Shown: positions 30,856 to 37,504 of the stretch, in pieces
Layout of the letters: every line of letters starts with the position of its first letter
How positions within the stretch are numbered: position 1 is the stretch's first letter
DNA from: Bacteroidales bacterium
GTDB lineage: Bacteria > Bacteroidota > Bacteroidia > Bacteroidales > UBA932
Assembly (NCBI GenBank): GCA_024699055.1
Contig: JAILQG010000085.1
Coordinates: forward strand, 1-37,504
Reading direction: 5' to 3'
Length of the DNA stretch: 37,504 nt
The notes under the pieces: model-generated
Databases searched by the model: none
What the model saw: the letters and a program-made list of their open reading frames with translations, nothing else
Told to the model about the DNA's origin: nothing
Made by a program: the position numbers and the translations under genes

Positions 30856-32811
30856 ATGAAAAAGATATTTGTAATCGGGCTTGCAGCCCTGGCGCTGGTC
30901 TCCTGCAACATGGACTTCTATTCTTCCGACGCAATGACGGGAGAGCAGCTGGCACAGAACCCCGACGCGCCTCTTTATACCACTGACGGCATCTACACCT
31001 ATTTTCAGGACAGGATCGCCTACAAGGGCCAGGACGGCGGAGAAAGCGGCAACTACTACGTCCGCCACTATTTCCAGATGTCCGAGCTCCGCGGTGACAA
31101 CGTGACGGTTTCCGGCATTACGGAAGACCCGTTCATCAACCCGTACCGCTACACCGACGACAATACGGCCAAGAACATCTACTACACCTGGTGGATGGCA
31201 TACAAGATAATCTACGCGGCCAACTCCAACATCGCGTACATTCCCGAGACTTCCGACCTGTTCTGCCACCTTATCGGTGAGAACTACTTCTTCCGCGCAC
31301 TCGCCCACTTCCAGATGGTTACGCTCTTTGCGATGCCGTATGCCGACGGGCGCGAGAATCCGGGAGTTCCTCTGCGCACCAGCACCGACACCTTCGGCGC
31401 CACCACCCGCGCTACCGTGGGAGAGGTCTACGACCAGGTCGTAGCCGACCTTATCAAGGCCAAGGAGTATCTGGCGAAGGGCGAAGCCCAGCGCACCAAC
31501 GGCAGCAAGGCTTATGTCACCCTTGATGCTGCCAGGGCCCTCCTCGCCCGCGTGTATCTGTACATGGACAAGAACGACGAATGCATCGCCGAGTGCAACG
31601 AGCTTCTCGACCATGCACCTGCAGCCGTAACCGGAGGCTATGATTACGCCGACTATCCCACCCACACCTTCGACCATCCCGAGACCATCTGGTGCATCCG
31701 TCTGGAAGACACCCACGAATGGGCCGTCGACCACGGCGAGGCGTCCATCGCTTCAATGTACATCAAGGCTGACGGTATCGGCTGGGGCGAGCACTACTGG
31801 AGGGAAGACCTCATCGACCTCTTCCGCCGCTATCCCGAAGACAAGCGCTTCAAGGCTTATTTCCGCATGGTGGATCCCCGCTCGCAGGCTGAGGCCGAAA
31901 AGGCCGGGGTGGAATACAAGCCCCTCAAGAATTTCGACGAGATGGAGGCTTCCGTAGACGGCTACCTCTCGGTTGTCTATCCCGTTCCCGGAGGTTCCGG
32001 AGAGTACTGCACCGCTTCCTGCACCATCGGCTGCAAGGCCAACAAGGACGGTTCGGTCAACTTCAAGTCACAGGGCGAGCAGATCGGCACCACGCTTGAC
32101 GGCATGGGCAAGGAGATTCCCGTGTTCAAGTACTACGACCACGTGGCCAAGAGGAAAGTCGAAAACGGCAAGGTTATCTACTATGTCGAGAATTCCGATC
32201 CTAACTTCCCCGGCAAGGAGATCGAAGGAGTCAAGCGCGTCTGGATACGTCCCGGCACCGCGGAACCCACTCCCAAGAAAAAGACCAATCCCAACACCGG
32301 CGAGAAGTATCCCGAGACTCAGGCCGACGCCAACGCAAGGTATAAGGCTGCTATAGGCCGTACCGACAACGGCGGTTTCTACATGCGCTACTACAACACC
32401 AAGTTCAGCGGCCAGGGCGGAAAGCCCATGATGACGTCTCCCGTCTTCCTCCGCTGGGGTGAAGTTTTCCTCAACCGTGCAGAGGCTCTCGCAAAGAAGA
32501 ACCGTGACGCCGAGGCGCTTGCAGACGTGAACGTCATCCGCAGCAGGGCCGGCATTCCCGAACTCAGCAGCGCAGACATCTCAGGTCTCGGATACAAGAA
32601 CACCCTCGATCTCGTGCTCGACGAGCGCCGCATGGAGCTCTGCTTCGAAGGCCACCGCTTCTTCGACGTGTTCCGCAACAGGCTCCCGATGGACCGCCGC
32701 TATGTAGGTTATCATACATGGGAGATCATCCAGCCCGGAGATCCCAGGATCGCCGTGCTCATCCCGCAGGATGAAATCAATTCCTCCGGAATCCCCCAGA
32801 ATCCCAGATAA
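30856..32811 (+). CDS. SusD/RagB-family nutrient-binding outer membrane lipoprotein (pair 2)
   Basis: This 651-residue protein starts at ATG 30856, 13 bp after the susC stop. The lipoprotein signal is MKKIFVIGLAALALVSC (Cys17). SusD landmarks include AANSNIAYIPET, GENYFFRALAHFQMVTLFAM, LDAARALLARVYLYMDKND, EVFLNRAEALAKKNRDAEAL, DVNVIRSRAGIPEL and LDERRMELCFEGHRFFDVFR. The end SGIPQNPR matches pair 1. A lysine/proline-rich stretch (TPKKKTNPNTGEKYPETQAD, around 473-495) is a likely surface loop. It captures the glycan and lids the SusC barrel. Confidence 0.95.
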   Translation: MKKIFVIGLAALALVSCNMDFYSSDAMTGEQLAQNPDAPLYTTDGIYTYFQDRIAYKGQDGGESGNYYVRHYFQMSELRGDNVTVSGITEDPFINPYRYTDDNTAKNIYYTWWMAYKIIYAANSNIAYIPETSDLFCHLIGENYFFRALAHFQMVTLFAMPYADGRENPGVPLRTSTDTFGATTRATVGEVYDQVVADLIKAKEYLAKGEAQRTNGSKAYVTLDAARALLARVYLYMDKNDECIAECNELLDHAPAAVTGGYDYADYPTHTFDHPETIWCIRLEDTHEWAVDHGEASIASMYIKADGIGWGEHYWREDLIDLFRRYPEDKRFKAYFRMVDPRSQAEAEKAGVEYKPLKNFDEMEASVDGYLSVVYPVPGGSGEYCTASCTIGCKANKDGSVNFKSQGEQIGTTLDGMGKEIPVFKYYDHVAKRKVENGKVIYYVENSDPNFPGKEIEGVKRVWIRPGTAEPTPKKKTNPNTGEKYPETQADANARYKAAIGRTDNGGFYMRYYNTKFSGQGGKPMMTSPVFLRWGEVFLNRAEALAKKNRDAEALADVNVIRSRAGIPELSSADISGLGYKNTLDLVLDERRMELCFEGHRFFDVFRNRLPMDRRYVGYHTWEIIQPGDPRIAVLIPQDEINSSGIPQNPR

Positions 32812-32839
32812 CATTCATCAACAACCATAACACAACCCA

Positions 32840-32854
32840 TTAATTATTAATTAA
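32840..32854. promoter_or_regulatory. AT-only palindromic leader before the Ig-like lipoprotein
   Basis: TTAATTATTAATTAA is a perfect palindrome ending 5 bp before the ATG at 32860, in a 48-bp gap with no GC-rich ribosome-binding site. Unstructured AT-rich leaders commonly favour translation in Bacteroidetes. Confidence 0.35.
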
Positions 32855-32859
32855 ACATT

Positions 32860-33187
32860 ATGAAAAAAGTATTGACTTTGCTGGCAGTTTTTGCCATGTT
32901 CGGATTCATCTCCTGTGAAGAGAAACCCGAACCCGAACCAGTCCCCACTACCGCGACCATCACCGCGAATGATGTTACGGTAGACGTTGGCAAGACCGTT
33001 AACATCGGTGCTACCACCAACTCTTCCGCCGCAATCACCTATGCTTGCGACAACGCTGCAGTTGCAACCGTGTCCAACGCAGGTGAGGTTACCGGTGTCG
33101 CCAAGGGTACCGCCAACATTACCCTCAAGGTCGCCGAGGTTGCCGGTAAGTTCACCGCTGCCGAGAAGACCATCAAGGTTACCGTAA
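32860..33187 (+). repeat. Direct repeat, copy 1 (second copy 35330-35657)
   Basis: The first 109 codons of the two Ig-like lipoprotein genes are close to identical at DNA level; by eye about 14 amino-acid differences. Runs such as gaagagaaacccgaacccg and accatcaccgcgaatgatg are identical in both. Similarity stops at the start of the C-terminal domain, implying duplication followed by domain exchange, or gene conversion of the tether. Confidence 0.85.
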
Positions 33188-33834
33188 ACGAAGAACTTCC
33201 TCCCGTTCCTCCCGCTCCCACCGCCAACATTACCATCGACGGTGACTTCTCCGACTGGGCCGAGCTTCCCGAAGGCTCCTTCTCCCAGACCTATGGCGAT
33301 GAGGAAGCCACCCATCCGGCCCTCACCCACTGCAAGGTCTTCGCAAACGCTGAGAAGGTCTATGTCTACATCGAGTGGGATACCGATCAGATCACCTATG
33401 AGGCTGACGTAGAGCACGTTCCCTTCCACTGCTACATCAACACCGACGGCGATGAAAGCACCGGCGGCTTCGCAGATCAGTTCTCCGACGCCTGCACCGA
33501 CATCCTCCTCGAGGGCTTCCTCTATGACGGTGGCGTAATGGGACCCTATGTTCCCTGGGCATTCGCATGGTCCGGCGATCCCAATGGCTCCGGCTGGAGC
33601 TGGGATGATGCCGGTGAGGTCGAGTCCGACGGCGCAGGTGTAGACGGCAAGTATGAGTTCTGCCTCGCACGTGCTTCCTTCGACGCTTTCGGCTTCCCGA
33701 TTGCTGACACCTTCTCCATTGGTTTCGACATCCAGCAGAGCTGGGATTCCGTCGGTATTCTCCCGAATGCCGCTCCCAGCGAGGACAATCCCTCCGGCAC
33801 CATGCCGTCCCTGAAGGTTGTCACCTACAAGTAA
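32860..33834 (+). CDS. Surface lipoprotein: Ig-like (Big2) tether plus CBM9-like sugar-binding domain
   Basis: This 324-residue protein has a lipoprotein signal (MKKVLTLLAVFAMFGFISC, Cys19), a PEPEP linker, then a Big2 domain (about 28-109: ATITANDVTVDVGKTV, AVATVSNAGEVTGVAKG). From 116 the ITIDGDFSDWAEL start, VYVYIEWDTD, CYINTDGDESTGGF and DGKYEFCLARA resemble the CBM9-like sugar-binding fold (DGxxxDWxx motif). It is probably a glycan-binding surface protein partner of SusCD pair 2, 48 bp downstream of susD and before a strong terminator. The tether is nearly identical to that of 35330-36307. Confidence 0.8.
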   Translation: MKKVLTLLAVFAMFGFISCEEKPEPEPVPTTATITANDVTVDVGKTVNIGATTNSSAAITYACDNAAVATVSNAGEVTGVAKGTANITLKVAEVAGKFTAAEKTIKVTVNEELPPVPPAPTANITIDGDFSDWAELPEGSFSQTYGDEEATHPALTHCKVFANAEKVYVYIEWDTDQITYEADVEHVPFHCYINTDGDESTGGFADQFSDACTDILLEGFLYDGGVMGPYVPWAFAWSGDPNGSGWSWDDAGEVESDGAGVDGKYEFCLARASFDAFGFPIADTFSIGFDIQQSWDSVGILPNAAPSEDNPSGTMPSLKVVTYK

Positions 33835-33856
33835 TCGCTTGATTATTAATTTTATC

Positions 33857-33897
33857 CCATAGGCGGTGCCCCACCAAAGGGGCCTGCCTATGGCTTT
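33857..33897 (+). terminator. Intrinsic terminator inside the amino-sugar locus
   Basis: CCATAGGC...GCCTATGG with an inner GCCCC/GGGGC stem folds as a long imperfect hairpin followed by CTTTTAAAT. It separates the agaS-susCD-lipoprotein unit from the DUF4832 gene, implying weaker or separate expression of the latter. Confidence 0.7.
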
Positions 33898-33912
33898 TAA
33901 ATAAAAAAAAAC

Positions 33913-35316
33913 GTGAACAGAATCAGCAAAATTGCGCTTCTTGCAGCGCTCCTGCCTCTTCAGGCCCTCTGCTCATGCGAGGAAAAGCCCATAGTCATAC
34001 CACCAGAACCGGAACCGGTCGAGGCGAGAGATACGGTAGTTTATACCGCTTCCGACGAGATTTTCCCCAACCCGGAAAGGGGCTTCTACACTGCTGCTGA
34101 AATGCATTCCGCCGACGGAAAGGGACTTTCTCAGGCCAGCATCAGTGCCGCCAGACTGCAGAGCCGCACCCTCTTCCTGCTGGAATTCTATCTCACGGAC
34201 TATGTAAACTGCGATATTGCCGACGATTATCTCGCAGCGATACGCGCCAGATTCGAGTCGCTGCGCGAAGGCGGAGCGAAGTGCATACTCCGTTTCTGCT
34301 ACTCGAACGGAATGGACGAAAAAGACAAACCCTGGGACGCCACACCGGAGCAGGTTCTCCGGCACGTAGCCCAGGTTAAACCCATCATCCAGGAATATGC
34401 CGACGTCATCATGGTCGTCCAGGCAGGATTCATAGGAAGCTGGGGCGAATGGTACTATACCGAGAATTTCACTTCCATGTCGTCCAGGAAAGAACTGATG
34501 GACGCACTGCTGGATGCGGTTCCCGCCGACAGGCAGATAGAACTCCGCACCCCGTATTACAAAATGAAACTTTACGGCTACTCCAAAGCCGACACCATAA
34601 CGAGGGCCACGGCACATCAGCCTACCACTCAGGCCCGCTTGGGCGGTCACAACGACTGCTATGTTTCAAGCTCCAATGACGTAGGCACGTACAACAATGT
34701 CAACGAACGCAACTACTGGGGCTCCGAGAGCCTCTACACCATAATGGGAGGCGAATCCTGCGCACTCACCGAATACTGTCACTGTGAGGGCAGCGACAAG
34801 TACCGTGGAGCCCTTAAAGACTTGGCCTTCAACCACATGACCTACCTCAACAACTCCTATCACCAGGCCGTTCTCAAACGCTGGAGAGACGAGGGTTGCA
34901 TGGATGAGATCAAGAGGCGCCTCGGCTACCGCTATGTCCTGGAATCAGGCGAATTCCCAAAGACTCCCAAGGCCGGGAAGACGTTCTCCCTTACCCTCAC
35001 CCTGCGCAACGACGGCTTCTCTCCCGTCCAGAATCAAAGGGATGCCGAGCTCGTCCTCGCCGACGCCTCCGGCAAGGTGGTGAAGACCTGGCAGCTTGAC
35101 AGCGACCCGCGCTACTGGATGCCGGGTCAGCAGACCGTTATAACACAGGACATCGTCCTTCCCGAAAACATTTCCGGAAACATGACTCTGTACCTGAATC
35201 TTCCCGACCACAGCACCAAGCTGCACGACAATCCCCTCTACTCCATACGCCTGGCCAACGAAGGCACCTGGATGGAGGATACAGGATTCAACAAGCTTTA
35301 CACTTTCAACCTATAA
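33913..35316 (+). CDS. DUF4874/DUF4832 domain lipoprotein, glycosidase-like
   Basis: This 467-residue protein starts with GTG; the signal MNRISKIALLAALLPLQALC has a lipobox-like LCSC. After a PEPEPVEA linker, IFPNPERGFYTAAEMHS begins the DUF4874 (TIM-barrel-like) part. FLLEFYLTDY, CILRFCYSNGMDE, MVVQAGFIGSWGEWYYTEN and LRTPYYKMKLYG are its strands. The DUF4832 part follows (NDCYVSSSNDVGTY to YLNNSYHQAVLKRWRDEGC), then a C-terminal Ig-like beta domain (FSLTLTLRNDGFSPV to the end). The family is suspected to be glycoside-hydrolase-like, but catalysis is not established; Glu in GSWGEWYYTE is a candidate catalytic residue (inference). It is the only enzyme-like surface protein of the locus in this window. 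Confidence 0.82.
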   Translation: MNRISKIALLAALLPLQALCSCEEKPIVIPPEPEPVEARDTVVYTASDEIFPNPERGFYTAAEMHSADGKGLSQASISAARLQSRTLFLLEFYLTDYVNCDIADDYLAAIRARFESLREGGAKCILRFCYSNGMDEKDKPWDATPEQVLRHVAQVKPIIQEYADVIMVVQAGFIGSWGEWYYTENFTSMSSRKELMDALLDAVPADRQIELRTPYYKMKLYGYSKADTITRATAHQPTTQARLGGHNDCYVSSSNDVGTYNNVNERNYWGSESLYTIMGGESCALTEYCHCEGSDKYRGALKDLAFNHMTYLNNSYHQAVLKRWRDEGCMDEIKRRLGYRYVLESGEFPKTPKAGKTFSLTLTLRNDGFSPVQNQRDAELVLADASGKVVKTWQLDSDPRYWMPGQQTVITQDIVLPENISGNMTLYLNLPDHSTKLHDNPLYSIRLANEGTWMEDTGFNKLYTFNL

Positions 35317-35329
35317 CATTACAAGCAAC

Positions 35330-35657
35330 ATGAAAAAGATTCTTACCCTGTTGGCAGTATTTGCCATATTCGGCTTCATCTCCTGTGAAGAGAAACCCGA
35401 ACCCGAACCAACCCCCACTACCGCGACCATCACCGCGAATGATGTTACCGTAGAGGTTGGCAAGACCGTTTCCATCGGTGCTACCACCAACTCTTCCGCC
35501 GCTATCACCTACGCTTGCGACAACTCTGCAATCGCTACCGTAACCGCATCCGGCGAAGTTACCGGCGTAGCTGCAGGCAGCGCCAACATTACCCTCAAGG
35601 TCGCTGAGGTTGCCGGCAAATTCACCGCAGCCGAGAAGGCCATCACAGTAACTGTGA
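35330..35657 (+). repeat. Direct repeat, copy 2 (first copy 32860-33187)
   Basis: Second copy of the signal-peptide and Ig-tether coding sequence. Homology to copy 1 includes silent positions, pointing to a recent duplication or ongoing conversion. Confidence 0.85.
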
Positions 35658-36307
35658 CTGGTGCTGATGTACCTCCAACTCCTTCTCCCAAGGGCATCAC
35701 CATCGATGGTGATTTCTCCGACTGGTCGAAACTTGAGGATGGAACCTATGCCAGGGCCGCGTGCGACCCCAATGCACCCTGGGAATCCGTACAGGAAATC
35801 CGCTGCTACGCTGCAGACGACATGGTGTACTACTATATCAAGTTCGACGAAGAGTCTCTCGCCGAAGTTGCAGACTGGGCTACGAAGGAAGCTCATCTCC
35901 GCCTGTGCATCAACACTGACGATGAGTTTGAATCCGGCTACGCCAACTACTTCCTTGAAGCTTATGACTTCATCGTGGAAGGCTGCTTCCTCTCCGACGG
36001 CGCTTTTATCGAATTCGACGGAACTCTCCATCAGAGAATCGGCAGCTGGGTATCTCTTCTTGAACCGGGTAACGACCTCGTTTACGGCGTTGGCAACGGC
36101 AGCGAGTATGAAATCTCATTCAACCGCACTATATTCAACCAAGTTGCAAACACCAGCACTGTTCCCATGCCTATGGGAGACCATTTCCAGACCGGTATCC
36201 GCTTCTATTGCAACGGTTGGGACGAATGGTCCAACATGCCTAACTGCGACATGGACGAAGAACAAGGCAACGGTTGGGGCTACCTCATGAGGGTTACTTT
36301 CAACTAG
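35330..36307 (+). CDS. Surface lipoprotein: Ig-like tether plus divergent CBM9-like domain
   Basis: This 325-residue protein has the lipoprotein signal MKKILTLLAVFAIFGFISC and a Big2 domain almost identical to that of 32860-33834. After a PPTPSPK linker, GITIDGDFSDWSKLEDGTYA opens a CBM9-like fold that differs widely from its neighbour's (VYYYIKFDEES, LRLCINTDDEFESGYANYF, EYEISFNRTIFNQ). Probably a second glycan-binding protein with altered specificity. It starts 13 bp after the DUF4832 gene, so the two are co-expressed. Confidence 0.8.
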   Translation: MKKILTLLAVFAIFGFISCEEKPEPEPTPTTATITANDVTVEVGKTVSIGATTNSSAAITYACDNSAIATVTASGEVTGVAAGSANITLKVAEVAGKFTAAEKAITVTVTGADVPPTPSPKGITIDGDFSDWSKLEDGTYARAACDPNAPWESVQEIRCYAADDMVYYYIKFDEESLAEVADWATKEAHLRLCINTDDEFESGYANYFLEAYDFIVEGCFLSDGAFIEFDGTLHQRIGSWVSLLEPGNDLVYGVGNGSEYEISFNRTIFNQVANTSTVPMPMGDHFQTGIRFYCNGWDEWSNMPNCDMDEEQGNGWGYLMRVTFN

Positions 36308-36317
36308 CAGATTCACG

Positions 36318-37504
36318 ATGAATAAAATCATCGTTGCGTTTCTCCTGCCCTGTTGCCTGCTCTGCTGCAAGCCTACAGAGCAGGAGAATATTGTAACCGC
36401 TACCATCACGGCGGCTGACATCAGCGTCGAGGAAGGCGGGAAAGTGAGTATCGACGCCAGCACGAATTCCACCGCCACCATTACCTATGTTTCGGCCGAC
36501 GAAGCCGTGGCTACGGTTTCCGCTGACGGCGAAGTGACCGGCGTGAGAGCCGGCTACACCACGGTGACACTCTCCGTGGAAGCGGTGGAAGGCAAGTTCA
36601 CCGATGCCCGGAAGACGATAAACGTTTCGGTTTCTGCCGCTCCCCTGCCGCCGGAGCCTCCCGTGGACGACGGCAAGCCCAAGCCCGGAGTCTATACTTT
36701 CAAGGTATCTTCTCTGAAGGGCGCCTGGCAGGCCGGCGACAAAATCTACATCCAGGGCGGATACGGGCCTGCAGCCCAGGTCATCACACTTGGCGCTGAC
36801 CAGATCTCAGCAGACGGCACCACCGCCTCCGCGGAGCTCACAGGCGACCTTTTCAAGTATCTGACCACTCCCGACCCGCTGTATGCCGTCTGGCCTGCCG
36901 AGGCTGCGCAGAAGGAGGATGGACTAACCGGACAGGTAATCCATTATGCCGTGACCGATTGTCTTCTCACCCAGGCATATCTGGTCGGGACCGAATTCGC
37001 CTTCGCCGATATCACGTCCTTCATTTCATTTACCGTTTCCGGCGGTTACGACCGTTTCATAATTGCCGGCGAGCAGCGCCCGGGGCTCCGATACACCGGT
37101 GTCTATAAGAACGAGTATTCGACGGCAAAGAAGCAGGCAGCAAAGCCAAAGGACGACGGGTATCCATTCCGCGAATGCGAGCTTGAAACGGGCGAAAACC
37201 ACGTCTGGTTCCCCGGTGGCATAACCTTCTACGGAGGCTTCACGCTCTATTTCGCAAAGGGCGACGACTGGACAGCCGTATACACCTACTCCGAAGACCT
37301 GCCCCTCAAGGTCGGACACAAACTGGAGCTCGGAGACATCACAGCCAGCCTTGTCCCCTACTCCGGCGGCAAGCCCCACATGCCGGAAGTAGTGAATTAC
37401 ACCAAGTACACGGTCCAGGTCAACGAGTTTTCCGGCCTTTGTCTGAGCGAAGACAAATCATTCCTCTGGGCCATTGACGACAATGGCAAGCTTTGCCAGA
37501 TAGA
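36318..37504 (+). CDS. Partial Ig-like lipoprotein entering a propeller-like domain, runs off right edge
   Basis: An ATG at 36318, 10 bp after the preceding stop, opens a frame to the window end (395 codons). The signal is MNKIIVAFLLPCCLLCC, a lipobox. A third, more diverged Big2 tether follows (ATITAADISVEEGGKVSIDA, AVATVSADGEVTGVRAG, up to about 108), then a PPEPPVDDGKPKPG linker and a middle beta-rich domain (about 130-360) that I do not recognise. The last residues read VNEFSGLCLSEDKSFLWAID, then DNGKLCQI, the first blade pattern of SdiA-regulated/phytase-like beta-propellers. It likely belongs to the same operon as 33913-36307. Function beyond surface binding or an esterase-like propeller cannot be judged from the fragment. 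Confidence 0.7.
   Translation, partial: MNKIIVAFLLPCCLLCCKPTEQENIVTATITAADISVEEGGKVSIDASTNSTATITYVSADEAVATVSADGEVTGVRAGYTTVTLSVEAVEGKFTDARKTINVSVSAAPLPPEPPVDDGKPKPGVYTFKVSSLKGAWQAGDKIYIQGGYGPAAQVITLGADQISADGTTASAELTGDLFKYLTTPDPLYAVWPAEAAQKEDGLTGQVIHYAVTDCLLTQAYLVGTEFAFADITSFISFTVSGGYDRFIIAGEQRPGLRYTGVYKNEYSTAKKQAAKPKDDGYPFRECELETGENHVWFPGGITFYGGFTLYFAKGDDWTAVYTYSEDLPLKVGHKLELGDITASLVPYSGGKPHMPEVVNYTKYTVQVNEFSGLCLSEDKSFLWAIDDNGKLCQI

Overview
The window looks like a chromosome piece from a moderately GC-rich Bacteroidales bacterium. Supporting signs are two SusC/SusD pairs, Bacteroidetes-type promoters (TTTG, about 20 bp, then TAnnTTTG), lipoproteins with MKK...C signal peptides, an NrfH-NrfA-ResB-CcsA cluster in the Bacteroides order, and a 50-residue histone-H1-like protein. 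Species cannot be fixed by reading; the style resembles uncultured Rikenellaceae or Cryptobacteroides-like gut lineages (inference). There is no tRNA, rRNA, CRISPR array or transposase gene.

Region 1 (1-7560) is a defence island, visibly AT-richer than the rest. A PLD-nuclease/SNF2-type helicase and an Eco57I-like N6-adenine methylase form a leftward two-gene operon. Beyond the methylase stop codon lie two further pieces of a TaqI-like target-recognition region. One is inverted and abuts the methylase tail to tail; the other points away and runs off the left edge. This is the layout expected of a specificity-switching (inversion) locus.

Region 2 (7587-9842) has a strongly folded palindromic element directly downstream of an exported beta-helix carbohydrate-binding lipoprotein. 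Region 3 (9875-13749) is the nitrite-ammonification operon nrfH-nrfA-resB-ccsA, with a readable promoter and a Crp/Fnr-like dyad near -42. Region 4 (13795-18094) holds redox and housekeeping accessory genes: an exported flavodoxin, a nitroreductase, two truncated gene remnants beside a palindromic repeat, an NAD(P)H oxidoreductase, a thioesterase, a HIRAN-like membrane protein and a YiiX-like cysteine hydrolase.

Region 5 (18089-25495) is a leftward SusC-SusD pair followed almost without a gap by a Cys-rich C_GCAxxG_C_C protein. Divergent from it are a beta-barrel protein and a lipoprotein, and then a histone-H1-like gene with its own promoter and terminator.

Region 6 (25616-37504, open at the right edge) is an amino-sugar utilisation locus. 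A DeoR/AgaR-like regulator has a two-fold-symmetric four-copy ACGAAA/TTTCGT operator over its own promoter. It is followed by an AgaS-type SIS-domain isomerase/deaminase, a second SusC-SusD pair paralogous to the first, and a run of surface lipoproteins: two sharing a nearly identical Ig-like tether but differing in the C-terminal sugar-binding-like domain, a DUF4874/DUF4832 protein, and a third Ig-like protein that enters a propeller-like domain at the edge. The likely scheme is glycan capture by the lipoproteins and SusD, import by SusC, and amino-sugar phosphate processing by AgaS under DeoR control. No classical glycoside hydrolase is visible in the window.
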